Below, piece after piece: positions 53,688 through 63,991 of a stretch of 64,000 nucleotides of DNA. The stretch spans positions 1,593,536 through 1,657,535 of the forward strand of contig NZ_CP037920.1 of assembly GCF_007748195.1 (NCBI RefSeq), read 5' to 3'. This DNA comes from Gimesia aquarii. GTDB taxonomy: Bacteria > Planctomycetota > Planctomycetia > Planctomycetales > Planctomycetaceae. Under the pieces are notes generated by a model, which worked only from the letters and a program-made list of their open reading frames with translations, was not told the origin of the DNA and searched no databases. Each line of letters starts with the position of its first letter. The first letter of the stretch is position 1. The translations under genes were made by a program, and so were the position numbers.

Positions 53688-55527
53688 AACCAGAACGTTA
53701 CTCTTGTTTGCGATCGTAGGATCTGGTGTCGCGATATTGACGGTTCCTGCCATTCGACAGTCGTTGTTTTCTTCATTCTCTTCGGGGAGCAAGAAAAATA
53801 CGATTTATATTACCGACACGGTCACACGCGGACCGTTCCGAGTCACGGTGACCGAAAAAGGCCAGTTGGACAGTCTGAATAATGTCACGCTGACCAGTAA
53901 GGTCAAAGGCTATACGACGATCATTAGTATCGTTCCCGAAGGAACCATGGTCAAAGCAGGTGATCTTCTCTGTGAACTTGATTCTGCCCTACTGGTTGAT
54001 AAAGAAAAGCAACAGCAAATTCAGGTCACACAGGCAGAGGCCGAATTGAAACAGGCAGAAGAAAATGTGGCCATTCAGAAAACGCAAAATGACAGCGATA
54101 ACTCAGCGGCTCTTCTTGCATATGAATTAGCAAAACTTGACTTGGAAAAGTTTCTAAAAGGCGAATCGCAACGTGACATTAATGTCAAACAAGGAGCGAT
54201 TACCAAAGCCCGCGAAGATTTACAGCGTGCGGAAGAAACGTTTGAGTTCTCCAAGAGAATTGCAAAAAAGGGTTATAAAAACCAAAACGATGTGGAAGCA
54301 GACCGTATCAATGTTGTAAAAGCACAGATTGATCTGGAGATTGCCAAAGAAGATTTAGCGGTTGAAAAAGACTATGTACAAAAACGGAAAGAACGAGAGT
54401 TAAAAGCCGCCGTTGAGGAGAAAGAACGAGATCAGGAACGCGTTCGACGTAAAGGAATTGCCACATTAGCTCAGTATGAAGCCAAACTGAAGGCAGGCCA
54501 GTTGACCTATGAAGTTGAGAGCAGTGAACTGGAGCGGTTTCGAGAGCAGATTAAGGCCTGTAAATTAATCGCGCCTCAAAATGGTCAGGTTGTTTATGCC
54601 AACCAGGATAATGGGCGTCGCGGTAATGGTGAAGATGTGATTGAAGAAGGGACAGAAGTCCGCGAACGTCAGGCGATCATACAATTACCAGATTTCAGCC
54701 TGATGAAAGTGGATGCTCGAATTCACGAATCAAAGATTAGCCTGATTCGAGAAGGATTGCCTGTTGATATTCGTGTTGATGCTTTTCCCGAACAAACCTA
54801 TCTGGGTGAGGTGGATCAAGTCTCTTCTGTGCCGATTTCCTCCAACTGGATGCGGCCCGACCTCAAAGAATACAAGGCCTCCATCAAGATTGTGCCTAAT
54901 GGAGCAGATATCACGAAACTGAAACCAGGTTTAACTGCTGAAATCGAAATTCGCATCGAAGAGCGAGATGGTGTGTTGCAGGTTCCCGTGCAATCAGTGA
55001 TTACAATCGGAACTCAGCATTATATTTTCGTCCTTGGCTCGGATGGCGAAGCTGTACGAAGATTAATTAAAATTGGTCAGACCAGTGATACAACGATTGA
55101 AATTTTGGATGGTGTCCAGGAAGACGAAGAAGTCATCTTGAATCCTCGTACACACTTTGCAGATCAACTCATTGATCTGGAAGAACAGATGGCGCTTGAG
55201 CGGAAAGAGCAGGCTGAAAATCAGACGTCGGGTCAAGGTAAAAGGAAATCCACCAAAGCACAATCTTCAGGAAAATCGGGAGGCAAGGCTGGGGGGCAGA
55301 AATCCGAGAGGTCTTCTGCCGGTGGTGCGAGCGGCTTTATGAAGCGTCTTGACAAAAACTCAGATGGCAAAATTTCCAAAGAGGAACTGCCCGAGCCGAT
55401 GCGCGAACGGTTCTCCAGTATGGATACCAACAAGGATGGTTTTATTACTGCGGAAGAGCTGAGTAAACTTCGAGGGAAGAGGCCACCTTCAGGAGGGCAA
55501 AGACCCTCTGGAGGAAAACGACCATGA
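53548..55527 (+). CDS. RND/MacA-type periplasmic adaptor with C-terminal EF-hand pair
   Basis: The ATG at 53548 gives 659 residues; an earlier one at 53485 is possible, and either start lies inside the upstream gene. A basic tail precedes a membrane segment (about 50-69), then a lipoyl half (VTEKGQLDSLNNVTLTSKVKG in pieces), a long coiled-coil hairpin, the second lipoyl half (LIAPQNGQVVYA), and beta domains (LPVDIRVDAFPEQTYLGEV). After a Lys/Gly/Ser linker come two EF-hands: DKNSDGKISKEE (602-613) and DTNKDGFITAEE (626-637), with all calcium-ligand positions filled. A proline/glycine tail ends the protein. An EF-hand adaptor is unusual. Its stop overlaps the ATPase start by ATGA. Confidence 0.87.
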   Translation: MSTANPPQGQLKPELPQQKTSDKLSSDLPESLTPSPLKAKKRRKLPKTRTLLLFAIVGSGVAILTVPAIRQSLFSSFSSGSKKNTIYITDTVTRGPFRVTVTEKGQLDSLNNVTLTSKVKGYTTIISIVPEGTMVKAGDLLCELDSALLVDKEKQQQIQVTQAEAELKQAEENVAIQKTQNDSDNSAALLAYELAKLDLEKFLKGESQRDINVKQGAITKAREDLQRAEETFEFSKRIAKKGYKNQNDVEADRINVVKAQIDLEIAKEDLAVEKDYVQKRKERELKAAVEEKERDQERVRRKGIATLAQYEAKLKAGQLTYEVESSELERFREQIKACKLIAPQNGQVVYANQDNGRRGNGEDVIEEGTEVRERQAIIQLPDFSLMKVDARIHESKISLIREGLPVDIRVDAFPEQTYLGEVDQVSSVPISSNWMRPDLKEYKASIKIVPNGADITKLKPGLTAEIEIRIEERDGVLQVPVQSVITIGTQHYIFVLGSDGEAVRRLIKIGQTSDTTIEILDGVQEDEEVILNPRTHFADQLIDLEEQMALERKEQAENQTSGQGKRKSTKAQSSGKSGGKAGGQKSERSSAGGASGFMKRLDKNSDGKISKEELPEPMRERFSSMDTNKDGFITAEELSKLRGKRPPSGGQRPSGGKRP

Positions 55528-56237
55528 GGCTGGCTGCCCAAGTTGTCGACCTCAGCAAATTCTATGATTTAGGTTCTGTTGTGGTAAAAGCGCTGCGGGG
55601 CGTTTCGACAGACTTTCCCGAAGGTGATTTTGTCGCCATTATGGGTTCATCCGGAAGTGGTAAAAGTACGCTTCTCAACCTTTTGGGAGCGTTGGACCGT
55701 CCTACCAGTGGTCAGTATTTTCTGGGTGGTCACGATGTTTCGACTCTGGATGATGATGAACTTTCATTGATGCGCAATGACATGATTGGTTTCATCTTTC
55801 AGTCTTTCAATCTGATTGCACAATATACCGTTCTGGAAAATATCGAAGTTCCACTTTTGTACCGTGCCGGCTATCCCGCCATCGGACGGGTTGAAAGAGA
55901 ACGGTGTATCGAACTGGCCAATATGGTTGGTTTGGGAGACCGCCTAGACCATCGCCCCTTCCAGCTTTCTGGTGGACAACAACAACGTGTCTCCATCGCC
56001 AGAGCATTAGTGAATGATCCGGAAATTATTCTGGCGGATGAACCAACGGGTAACCTGGACTCAGCGACTGAAGCGGAGATTATGACTATCCTGCATAATT
56101 TAAACGCGGAAGGGCGCACTATTATTATGGTGACACACGAGCCCGGTATCGCCCAACAAACCAAACGTCAGATCACGATGAAAGATGGAATCATCGAGAG
56201 TGAAACCATTTTGCAAACTCCCTCGTTCAATCATTAA
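55524..56237 (+). CDS. MacB/LolD-type ABC ATPase
   Basis: A 237-residue ATP-binding subunit of the MacB/LolD/FtsE group. Motifs are intact: Walker [17 protein letters not shown]-loop FIFQSFNLI, signature [15 protein letters not shown], Walker [13 protein letters not shown] with its glutamate, and the switch histidine in MVTHEPG. The stop of the adaptor and the start of this gene overlap by four bases, so translation is coupled. It powers the permease encoded next. Confidence 0.94.
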   Translation: MRLAAQVVDLSKFYDLGSVVVKALRGVSTDFPEGDFVAIMGSSGSGKSTLLNLLGALDRPTSGQYFLGGHDVSTLDDDELSLMRNDMIGFIFQSFNLIAQYTVLENIEVPLLYRAGYPAIGRVERERCIELANMVGLGDRLDHRPFQLSGGQQQRVSIARALVNDPEIILADEPTGNLDSATEAEIMTILHNLNAEGRTIIMVTHEPGIAQQTKRQITMKDGIIESETILQTPSFNH

Positions 56238-56296
56238 ATCCATTAACGATACTTCTTTGTTACGATTTTTTTTCAGAAACTACTCAGGTCACCAGC

Positions 56297-57637
56297 ATGA
56301 CTCGAATCATTCGTATCATTCGGCTCGCACTGAAAAGCTTATTGCTGCATAAGCTAAGGTCCGGCTTGACGATGCTCGGGATTGTGTTTGGAGTCTTTTC
56401 TGTGATTGCCATGTTGGCCATTGGTGAAGGTGCCAGCGCGCAGGCTCAAAAACAGGTGTTGGAGCTAGGTGCCACAAACGTGATTGTGCGTAGTGTGAAG
56501 CCTCCACTTGATGTGGCCCAGTCTTCGACACGTACTCGAGTGCTGCAATATGGATTATTGAGGTCAGACTATAAAGTTTTAACCAATACGCTACCTACGA
56601 TTACCAAAGCAGTTCCGATTCGGGAAATCAGCAGAGAAATTCGCTACCTGAAAGATGCCATGAATGCCCGCGTCGTCGGTTGTACCGGTGATTATCTGGA
56701 AATGAATCATTTGGAACTCTCTCAAGGTCGCTTCCTGACTCACAGTGATCAGACAAAGCTGCTGAATGTGGCTGTAATCGCCAATGATGTGGCAAACACC
56801 TTATTCAAGCATGAAGATCCGGTAGGAAAATCAATCCGGATTGGTCCCATGTTTTACACAGTTATTGGTGTGACTAAAGATCGTACCGCCTCTGCAGCCA
56901 TTGGTGGTAGCCTCTCGGGGCAGGATTATAACAAAGATGTTTATGTCCCCATTAAGACGCTTCAGGTCCGCGAAGGAGATCTTGATATCAAAAATCAGGC
57001 CGGTAGCATGACGGCTGAGCAGATCGAACTGCATCAGATTACTCTACGGGTTAATGATAAAGATGCTGTATTACCAACGGCTCAGGCGATCAGAGAAACC
57101 TTGGAGCAATCGCATTCACGCGCCAAAGATTATGCTGTTGTTGTCCCTTTGGAGTTATTAAAACAGGCCGAGCAGATTCGACTCATCTTCAATGTTGTGT
57201 TGGGGTCGATCGCCGCCATCAGTTTAGTGGTGGGTGGGATTGGAATCATGAATATCATGCTGGCTACCGTTACCGAAAGAACGAGAGAAATTGGCGTTCG
57301 GCGTGCTCTGGGCGCACGACAGCGGGACATTGTCGAACAGTTTCTGACAGAAACTATCGTATTAGCAGGTTCGGGGGGATTAATTGGCGTTGTGCTTGGG
57401 CTCCTCACTCCTGTTTCCTTTCTGGGAATTCAATGGTTTGTGCAGAATTTCATTATGGAAGGTACCACCGTAGGTTCAGAAGTCGGGCGTATGTTTTTTG
57501 ACCTGCAGCCACAGATTGCGTTCTGGAGCCTGCCCGTGGCGTTTGGGATCTCAGTGACGATTGGCGTTATCTCGGGAATTTATCCTGCTGTCGCTGCAGC
57601 AAAACTCGATCCCATTGAAGCATTACGACACGAATAA
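56297..57637 (+). CDS. MacB-type ABC permease
   Basis: A 446-residue permease with the MacB plan: one N-terminal membrane segment ([21 protein letters not shown]), a periplasmic domain of about 220 residues, and three C-terminal membrane segments containing [21 protein letters not shown] and [21 protein letters not shown]. Such permeases drive mechanotransmission rather than passage across the inner membrane and eject peptides, lipids or macrolides through the adaptor and TolC. Encoded 59 bp after its ATPase in the same operon. Confidence 0.93.
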   Translation: MTRIIRIIRLALKSLLLHKLRSGLTMLGIVFGVFSVIAMLAIGEGASAQAQKQVLELGATNVIVRSVKPPLDVAQSSTRTRVLQYGLLRSDYKVLTNTLPTITKAVPIREISREIRYLKDAMNARVVGCTGDYLEMNHLELSQGRFLTHSDQTKLLNVAVIANDVANTLFKHEDPVGKSIRIGPMFYTVIGVTKDRTASAAIGGSLSGQDYNKDVYVPIKTLQVREGDLDIKNQAGSMTAEQIELHQITLRVNDKDAVLPTAQAIRETLEQSHSRAKDYAVVVPLELLKQAEQIRLIFNVVLGSIAAISLVVGGIGIMNIMLATVTERTREIGVRRALGARQRDIVEQFLTETIVLAGSGGLIGVVLGLLTPVSFLGIQWFVQNFIMEGTTVGSEVGRMFFDLQPQIAFWSLPVAFGISVTIGVISGIYPAVAAAKLDPIEALRHE

Positions 57638-57839
57638 TGCTTCAAACGTTGATTCACTACGAATTTTCAACACAATTTTAATTCATCAATGAATCTTGAT
57701 TGGTTTACGGAATTTCCGTCTCGAAACGGTTCCTCAAAATGGGGAAGCGCCTACAATAGAAGCGTGTGTTTCCACAAATAAAAAAAGTAGTTTGATCCCG
57801 CCTTCACTCACCAGGCCCTCAGTACATGGAGAAGTTGGT

Positions 57840-59930
57840 ATGCCAGGAAAGCAAGCTTTTCTGAATCGAATCTATCTCATTCCGTTCGTCATCGCTTCAT
57901 TTTTCTTGAGCCTTGATCTTTCTGTATCGCTTGTCTTGGCAGATGAGAAGTCTCCAGCAAAAGACACAAAGCAATCTGAGAAAAACGTTAAGCAGGATAA
58001 TGTTCTGGCTGTAAAAAATCCATTTCCGAATCGTCCCAAAGCACCCAGTTTGGATGGCGGCAAAGAATGGCTTAATACTTCCGGTGAGATCACGCTCAAA
58101 GACCTGCGTGGTAAAGTGGTACTCATCGATTTCTGGACCTATTGCTGTATCAATTGCATGCATGTGCTGCCCGATCTGGCTTACCTGGAAAAAAAGTATC
58201 CGAATGAACTGGTCGTCATCGGTTGTCACTCCGCTAAATTCGACAATGAAAAAGAAACGGATAATATTCGCCGCGCGATTCAACGCTATGAAATCAAACA
58301 CCCGGTCATCAATGATGCCAACATGACCGTCTGGCGAAAGTATGGAGTGCGGGCATGGCCTTCGATGGTTCTCATTGATCCAGAAGGCAATTACTGCGGA
58401 CATTTGTCCGGTGAAGGAAATCGCGAACTGTTGGACAAAGTTCTGGAACGGGTGATTGCCTATCATCGTGCGAAAGGTACTTTGGATGAGACTCCTGTGC
58501 ACTTTGAATTAGAGTCAAACAAGTTAAAAAAGACACCGTTAAAGTTTCCTGGCAAACTCCTCGCCGATGCACCGAACCAGCGTCTGTTTATTTCCGACAG
58601 CAATCATAATCGAATTGTCATTGCTTCGCTGGATGGAAAATTAATCGATGTGATTGGCTCGGGGCAAATTGGCAAAAAAGATGGTGACTATAAGACCGCT
58701 TCATTTGATCATCCTCAAGGCATGGCCCTCGTAGGTAACACCCTGTATGTTGCTGATACTGAAAATCATCTGATTCGTGCGATCGACCTCAACAAAAAAC
58801 AGGTCACAACTCTGGCAGGTACAGGTGAACAAGCCCGCTATCGTTCGGCAGGAGGCAAGCTGAAAGAATCTGCTCTCAACAGTCCCTGGGCTTTGGCCGA
58901 GATCAACGGCGTGCTCTATATCTGTATGGCGGGGCCTCATCAAATCTGGTCGCACAAACTGGGAACAGATGAAATTGGCGTTTATGCTGGCTCGGGACGT
59001 GAAGACATTACTAATGGTCCTCTGGAGACATCCGCATTTGCACAGACATCAGATATTACCGTTGATGGTGATGTATTCTATGTTGTCGATAGCGAAGGTT
59101 CAGCTGTGCGTAAAGTTGATACGAAAAATAAGAAAGTAACGACAATCGCAGGTACTTCCGATCTCGAGCGAGGTCGTGCTCTGTTTGAATTTGGGGATAT
59201 AGACGGTATCGGTGAGAAATCACGGTTACAGCATCCGCTCGGAGTCCTGTTTGATAAAGGACGCCTGTTTGTTGCCGATACCTATAATCATAAGCTCAAA
59301 ACTATCGATCTGAAAACCAACGAAGTCAAAACATTACTTGGCACAGGCAAGGATGGCGATGCGCTCAACCCGGCTCAGTTCTCCGAACCATCGGGGCTGG
59401 CACTCGTCGGAAACCGATTATTTGTGGCAGATACGAACAATCATCGTATCTGTGAGGTCAATCTGAATGATAACAAAGTGACTGAGTTCAAAGTACAGGG
59501 TTTAACGCCTCCCAGCCTGCCGAAAAAGTCAGATGACAGTTTTAGTCCAGCTAAAAACACAATAGCAGTTTCCGCACAAACGGTTGATGCTAAGAGCCCA
59601 TTCAAAATCAGCGTGTCTCCGAAACTTCCTACCGAATTTAAGTTATCCCCACTGGCACCTGTGAAGTTTTCTTTCACATCTGATGCAGATCCCAAGAAAA
59701 CCATTGCCAGAGGGAAGGGAGTTGTGAAAGGAAATCAAGTTGTTTTAGAACTTCCTGCATTAACTAGCCAGTCAGGCACTTATCTATTAAATCTACGTTT
59801 TGGATACTGTCGCGATGGTGTGGGCGGACTATGTAAACAGCATTCAGCCCATTGGAAAATTCCGATTGAGACTGCTGCTGGAAATAAAACATCTGAGATT
59901 TCGTTACCATTGGATCTCTCACAAGATTGA
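57840..59930 (+). CDS. NHLRC2-like thioredoxin/NHL-repeat protein, exported
   Basis: The ATG at 57840 has GGAGAAG upstream and gives 696 residues; the frame is open 48 codons earlier but lacks sense as a signal. A signal peptide (IYLIPFVIASFFLSL) precedes a thioredoxin-like domain with WTYCCINCMH, where Cys103 and Cys106 form the CxxC pair, then six NHL-type propeller blades (NRIVIASLDGKLIDVIGSGQIG in pieces, HPQGMALVGNTLYVADTENHLIR) and a C-terminal beta domain with LRFGYCRDGVGGLCKQH. The order matches NHLRC2, whose exact function is unresolved. It begins 202 bp behind the efflux operon and may be independent. Confidence 0.85.
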   Translation: MPGKQAFLNRIYLIPFVIASFFLSLDLSVSLVLADEKSPAKDTKQSEKNVKQDNVLAVKNPFPNRPKAPSLDGGKEWLNTSGEITLKDLRGKVVLIDFWTYCCINCMHVLPDLAYLEKKYPNELVVIGCHSAKFDNEKETDNIRRAIQRYEIKHPVINDANMTVWRKYGVRAWPSMVLIDPEGNYCGHLSGEGNRELLDKVLERVIAYHRAKGTLDETPVHFELESNKLKKTPLKFPGKLLADAPNQRLFISDSNHNRIVIASLDGKLIDVIGSGQIGKKDGDYKTASFDHPQGMALVGNTLYVADTENHLIRAIDLNKKQVTTLAGTGEQARYRSAGGKLKESALNSPWALAEINGVLYICMAGPHQIWSHKLGTDEIGVYAGSGREDITNGPLETSAFAQTSDITVDGDVFYVVDSEGSAVRKVDTKNKKVTTIAGTSDLERGRALFEFGDIDGIGEKSRLQHPLGVLFDKGRLFVADTYNHKLKTIDLKTNEVKTLLGTGKDGDALNPAQFSEPSGLALVGNRLFVADTNNHRICEVNLNDNKVTEFKVQGLTPPSLPKKSDDSFSPAKNTIAVSAQTVDAKSPFKISVSPKLPTEFKLSPLAPVKFSFTSDADPKKTIARGKGVVKGNQVVLELPALTSQSGTYLLNLRFGYCRDGVGGLCKQHSAHWKIPIETAAGNKTSEISLPLDLSQD

Positions 59931-59958
59931 ACTCGCTCTCTTTCTTTATGTTTATCAG

Positions 59959-60003
59959 AACGGTTGTTTGTCTTTTCAGATGGGAGACAGACAACCGTTT
60001 TTT
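59959..60003 (+). terminator. Terminator after the NHLRC2-like gene
   Basis: Arms AACGGTTGTTTGTC (59959-59972) and GACAGACAACCGTT (59986-59999) pair over 14 bp with one G-U, around a 13-base loop, and are followed by TTTT. It lies 29 bp after the stop codon. Confidence 0.85.
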
Positions 60004-60126
60004 CTTGATCCGGTTTCTGTGCAAGGCAAATATTTCTATGGCAAAAAATTATGGTTTCAGAAACTAACCTGTTCAATTCGTAATGACTTAGGTATAAGTT
60101 TTTGAGAGGAAAGGAGAGCGGGTATC

Positions 60127-60405
60127 ATGATGGCAAAAAACGAAAATTATGAGCAGGCGAAAAGCCGTGTCGAAAAACGTATCGGTTTTATGATTCATGC
60201 TGGCGTTTATGTTCTTGTTAACGCTGGCCTGATTACTTTAAATCTGATGCGTTCCCCAGACAAACTCTGGTTTATCTGGCCATTAGGAGGCTGGGGGCTC
60301 GGAGTTTTATTCCACGCGATCAAAGTGTTTGGCCCCGGAAGTGGGGGGGCTTCGAATTGGAAAGAAAAAATGATTGAGAAAGAGCAATCGAAACTCGATG
60401 AGTAA
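60127..60405 (+). CDS. 2TM-domain membrane protein
   Basis: A 92-residue protein of the 2TM family: AKSRVEKRIGFMIHAGVYVLVNAG is the first helix with its basic lead, LWFIWPLGGWGLGVLFHAIKVF the second, then a charged tail (KEKMIEKEQSKLDE). GGAG lies about ten bases before the ATG; the next codon is also ATG. Members are often fused to or placed beside sensor kinases, but here the neighbour is a copper-type ATPase, 32 bp downstream, so a role near that enzyme is possible. Confidence 0.87.
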   Translation: MMAKNENYEQAKSRVEKRIGFMIHAGVYVLVNAGLITLNLMRSPDKLWFIWPLGGWGLGVLFHAIKVFGPGSGGASNWKEKMIEKEQSKLDE

Positions 60406-60437
60406 TATTTGATATTCAATAGAAAACAGGGCCCTTA

Positions 60438-62795
60438 ATGACCGCAATTGATCCGATTTGCCATATGGAAGTTGACGAGTCCTCTGCGCTACACGAAACC
60501 GTCGGCAATCAAACATGGTATTTTTGTAGTCAGGGTTGTCGTGACAAATTTCTGGTACAACAGGCTCCTAATGAAACAGACTCTGATCAAGAATCAGAGT
60601 CTTGTCATCACGGCGGAGCGCATGAAAGTCATGGCCATGGGAGTATGATGAAGGAGCAGGTATCCTTACCGCCTGAGACCATTTATTCCTGTCCCATGCA
60701 TCCCGAGATTCAGCAGCAAGGACCGGGGAGCTGCCCCATTTGTGGTATGGATCTTGAACCGATCATGCCCCAAAAAGAGGAATCGCCGGAAGAAGTGGCC
60801 GAGTACGAACTCATGGCACGACGCTTTTGGGGTGGGCTGGTATTGGGATTACCAGTCTTTCTCCTCGCGATGCTGCCGATGACAGGGCTCCCCATTCATC
60901 AATGGATTCCACTCCGGGTTTCGGACTGGATTCAATTCCTGCTCTGTACGCCAGTCGTATTGTGGGCTGGTTGGCCTTTATACGAACGCGCCTACCGCTC
61001 CATTATTACAATGAACTTAAATATGTTTACTCTGATTGGCATCGGCACAGGAACCGCGTATGTCTACAGCATTTTCGCACTGTTATTTCCCGGGATTTTC
61101 CCTGAGTCGTTTCGAAGTGAAGGCAGCGTCGAACTTTACTTCGAAGCAGCTGTAGTCATTACGGTTCTAGTCTTATTAGGCCAGATGCTCGAGATGAAAG
61201 CGCGTAAACGAACCAATAGCGCTATTCAGGAATTGTTAGCACTGGCACCGCCTACCGCACATCTTGTCGTGAATGGTGAAGAACGCGAGATCGCTCTGGA
61301 AGAAGTACAGTCTGGAAATCTACTGCGCGTCCGTCCGGGAGAAAAGATCCCCGTCGATGGAACGGTGCACGAGGGAAAGAGCCTGATTGATGAGTCAATG
61401 ATTACGGGTGAACCCGTGGCGGTCTCAAAAACGCAAGGTGATGAAGTCATCGGTGGTACTGTCAATCAAACTGGTTCGTTTCTGATGGAGGCGCAAAAAG
61501 TCGGCAGTGATACACTGTTATCGCAAATTATTCAGATGGTTTCGAGTGCTCAACGCAGTCGCGCTCCCATTCAGCGTGTTGTAGATACCATCGCTGCGCG
61601 ATTCGTACCCGCTGTTCTGGCAATCGCAGTCATTACGTTTCTCCTCTGGAGTTGGCTGGGGCCGGAACCACGGTTTGCTTACGCGTTGATTAATGCTGTT
61701 GCGGTCTTGATTATCGCGTGCCCTTGTGCGCTGGGTTTGGCAACTCCTATGTCAATCATGGTGGGAGTGGGACGAGGAGCAAAACAGGGCATCCTGATTA
61801 AAAATGCCGAAGTCTTAGAGACATTGGAAAAAGTAGATACACTCGTCGTAGACAAAACGGGCACTCTGACGGAAGGGAAACCACGATTGACAGAATGTAT
61901 TACTGCAGGAAATTTTGCTGATAATGAATTACTGCAGCTGGCAGCTTCTGTAGAAAAACATAGCGAGCATCCACTCTCAGAGGCGGTTGTCCTCGCCGCG
62001 AAAGAGAGAGAGTTGACGCTGTCTGATGTCGTTGACTTTGACTCGGTGACAGGTTCTGGAGTGAAGGGAGTGGTCAATGGAAAAACCACTTTCATTGGCA
62101 GCGCCGCCTTTCTAAAAGAACAATCCATCCAAATCGGTGATGAATTGATGACGAAAGCAAACACGCTTCGCGAACAAGGTCAAGGCGTGATTTTTGTTGC
62201 CGTGGGAGGAGACTTAGCGGGGATCTTGTCTGTAGCAGACCCCATAAAGGATACGACGTCTCAAGCAATCAAGAAACTGCATGACTTGGGTCTTAAGATC
62301 GTGATGTTGACAGGTGACAATGAAAAAACAGCCAGAGCGGTGGCACAATCATTAAACATTGATGAAGTGGAAGCTGGTGTGAAACCCCAGGATAAATATG
62401 AAAAAATTAAGTCACTGCGAAGTGCCGGCCATAAGGTTGTGATGGCGGGGGATGGAATCAATGATGCCCCTGCACTGGCAGAAGCCGATGTTGGTATCGC
62501 CATGGGAACGGGTACCGATGTTGCCATAGAAAGTGCCGAGGTCACACTGGTCAAAGGCGATTTGAGAGGAGTAACAGATTCCATTCACTTGAGCCGTCTG
62601 GTTATGCGCAACATCCATCAGAATCTATTATTTGCCTTTGGCTATAACGCAATGGGAATTCCGATTGCAGCCGGGGTACTCGTACCATTCTTCGGCATGC
62701 ATGCACTCCTGAGCCCGATGATCGCTGCCGCGGCAATGAGTTTCAGTTCCATCTCCGTGATCGGAAATGCGCTACGACTCAGAACTCAATCGTAG
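60438..62795 (+). CDS. Copper-type P1B ATPase with YHS and heavy-metal-binding N-terminal domains
   Basis: A 785-residue metal pump. The N-terminus stacks three metal elements: a YHS/TRASH domain (Cys8, Cys30, Cys34), a His-rich stretch ([16 protein letters not shown], 55-70), and a heavy-metal-binding domain ([18 protein letters not shown], 83-108). There is no CxxC HMA domain. The core has eight membrane segments, the phosphatase TGEP, the intramembrane CPC (428-430), the phosphorylated Asp472 in DKTGT, the HP locus SEHPLSEAV and [13 protein letters not shown] with these termini points to copper or silver efflux. It follows the 2TM gene by 32 bp. Confidence 0.93.
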   Translation: MTAIDPICHMEVDESSALHETVGNQTWYFCSQGCRDKFLVQQAPNETDSDQESESCHHGGAHESHGHGSMMKEQVSLPPETIYSCPMHPEIQQQGPGSCPICGMDLEPIMPQKEESPEEVAEYELMARRFWGGLVLGLPVFLLAMLPMTGLPIHQWIPLRVSDWIQFLLCTPVVLWAGWPLYERAYRSIITMNLNMFTLIGIGTGTAYVYSIFALLFPGIFPESFRSEGSVELYFEAAVVITVLVLLGQMLEMKARKRTNSAIQELLALAPPTAHLVVNGEEREIALEEVQSGNLLRVRPGEKIPVDGTVHEGKSLIDESMITGEPVAVSKTQGDEVIGGTVNQTGSFLMEAQKVGSDTLLSQIIQMVSSAQRSRAPIQRVVDTIAARFVPAVLAIAVITFLLWSWLGPEPRFAYALINAVAVLIIACPCALGLATPMSIMVGVGRGAKQGILIKNAEVLETLEKVDTLVVDKTGTLTEGKPRLTECITAGNFADNELLQLAASVEKHSEHPLSEAVVLAAKERELTLSDVVDFDSVTGSGVKGVVNGKTTFIGSAAFLKEQSIQIGDELMTKANTLREQGQGVIFVAVGGDLAGILSVADPIKDTTSQAIKKLHDLGLKIVMLTGDNEKTARAVAQSLNIDEVEAGVKPQDKYEKIKSLRSAGHKVVMAGDGINDAPALAEADVGIAMGTGTDVAIESAEVTLVKGDLRGVTDSIHLSRLVMRNIHQNLLFAFGYNAMGIPIAAGVLVPFFGMHALLSPMIAAAAMSFSSISVIGNALRLRTQS

Positions 62796-62893
62796 ACTGA
62801 ATTTGTGATTTAGAAAGAACCGAACCGCATTTAATTGTTGGTGTCGTTTGTAAGGTAACAAACGAATTGAGATTGAGTTTACGAGAGGTGCAA

Positions 62894-63598
62894 ATGGACC
62901 AGGAAATTGTCTGGCAATACGACGAATTCAAACAGATCGGAAAAGATTACAGCAGCCAATCGGAGGTTGAGGTTTACGATTCGAGTCACGCAACTTTTCG
63001 GGATCTCGAAGCGGAAAGTTTGCGCGTTCTTGACTTACTGGAACTAAAAGAAAGTGATGCGCTGATCGAATTTGGTTCGGGGACAGGCACATTTGCTTTA
63101 ATGGCCTCTCAACGTTGTCGTCACGTTCATGCAGTCGATGTTTCTCTTGCGATGTTAGACATATCAAGAGAGAAAACGTCTCGTGCCGGAGTTTCAAATA
63201 TTGAGTATCACCACGCAGGTTTCCTTACCTACGAGCACCGCGAGTTACCTGTGCAAGCGGTTGCGACGACTCTTGCACTACATCATTTACCAGATTTCTG
63301 GAAAGGGGTCGCGTTGAAACGTGTACACAATATGCTGTCACCCAACGGCAAACTTTATATCAATGACGTCATTCTGGAAGAAACGAATGCAACGGAGAAT
63401 ATTAAAGCACTTATCGAACATCAGGCAGCTGTAGGCGGAGATTTTATGCGTGAAGATGCAGAAGCACATTTCAGGGAAGAGTTCTCGACCTATGACTGGG
63501 TGATGGAGGGGCTCTTAAAGCGTTCCGGCTTTACGATTGACTCTAAATCAATTGAGGGTGGTGTTCTGGGAACGTATCTTTGCAGGCGCTCCGCATAA
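62894..63598 (+). CDS. Class I SAM-dependent methyltransferase
   Basis: The ATG at 62894 has AGAGGTG six bases upstream and gives 234 residues; an upstream in-frame start at 62867 is less likely. The SAM-binding loop is LIEFGSGTGTFAL, followed by HVHAVDVSLAMLDISREK and a TTLALHHLPDFWKGV motif. It belongs to the Methyltransf_25-like ubiE/COQ5-type group. The substrate is unknown. It is convergent with the cupin gene after 33 bp. Confidence 0.85.
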   Translation: MDQEIVWQYDEFKQIGKDYSSQSEVEVYDSSHATFRDLEAESLRVLDLLELKESDALIEFGSGTGTFALMASQRCRHVHAVDVSLAMLDISREKTSRAGVSNIEYHHAGFLTYEHRELPVQAVATTLALHHLPDFWKGVALKRVHNMLSPNGKLYINDVILEETNATENIKALIEHQAAVGGDFMREDAEAHFREEFSTYDWVMEGLLKRSGFTIDSKSIEGGVLGTYLCRRSA

Positions 63599-63631
63599 AT
63601 GTTTGCAACTCAAAAATTCGAGAAACGACTT

Positions 63632-63991
63632 TCATTCCCCGTTCGAACCAAGAGGAACAAAGTCATACTCACCAATGCCCTGAAGCACAAGAAAGGTTGC
63701 AGAAGCCTTTCCTGCATTTGTCACCAGATGTGGGCGGTGTGGCCGAACCGAGTAAGTATTACCGGGAGCGAGGATCACTTCCTCTTTGGGATCCTGCAAA
63801 AATATTTTGAGGGTACCATCAATGACATAAAATGCATCCTGGATATGATTATGAAAATGCCAGGGCACGCTTTGTGTGGGCGAAATTTGCAATTCAATGA
63901 TTCGAAACCCAGGCCGCTCAGCATGATATTGAGTGCGTTCGACTTCATAAAGATGGCTCGCATCTTTCAGTGATTCAGATTCTTCATCCAT
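63632..63991 (-). CDS. Small cupin protein
   Basis: A 119-residue single-domain cupin: SVPWHFHNHIQDAFYVIDGTLKIFL supplies the metal-binding HxH and downstream acidic or His residues, and APGNTYSVRPHRPHLV the second cupin motif. The ATG at 63991 is near the window edge; the frame is open to the edge, so the true start could be further upstream. The family binds a metal and small ligands; the precise reaction is not evident. Confidence 0.8.
   Translation of the reverse strand: MDEESESLKDASHLYEVERTQYHAERPGFRIIELQISPTQSVPWHFHNHIQDAFYVIDGTLKIFLQDPKEEVILAPGNTYSVRPHRPHLVTNAGKASATFLVLQGIGEYDFVPLGSNGE

Noticed and set aside
57897-58502. 201-codon minus-strand frame within the NHLRC2-like gene
   Set aside because: Antisense to conserved thioredoxin motifs; no start signals or family resemblance.
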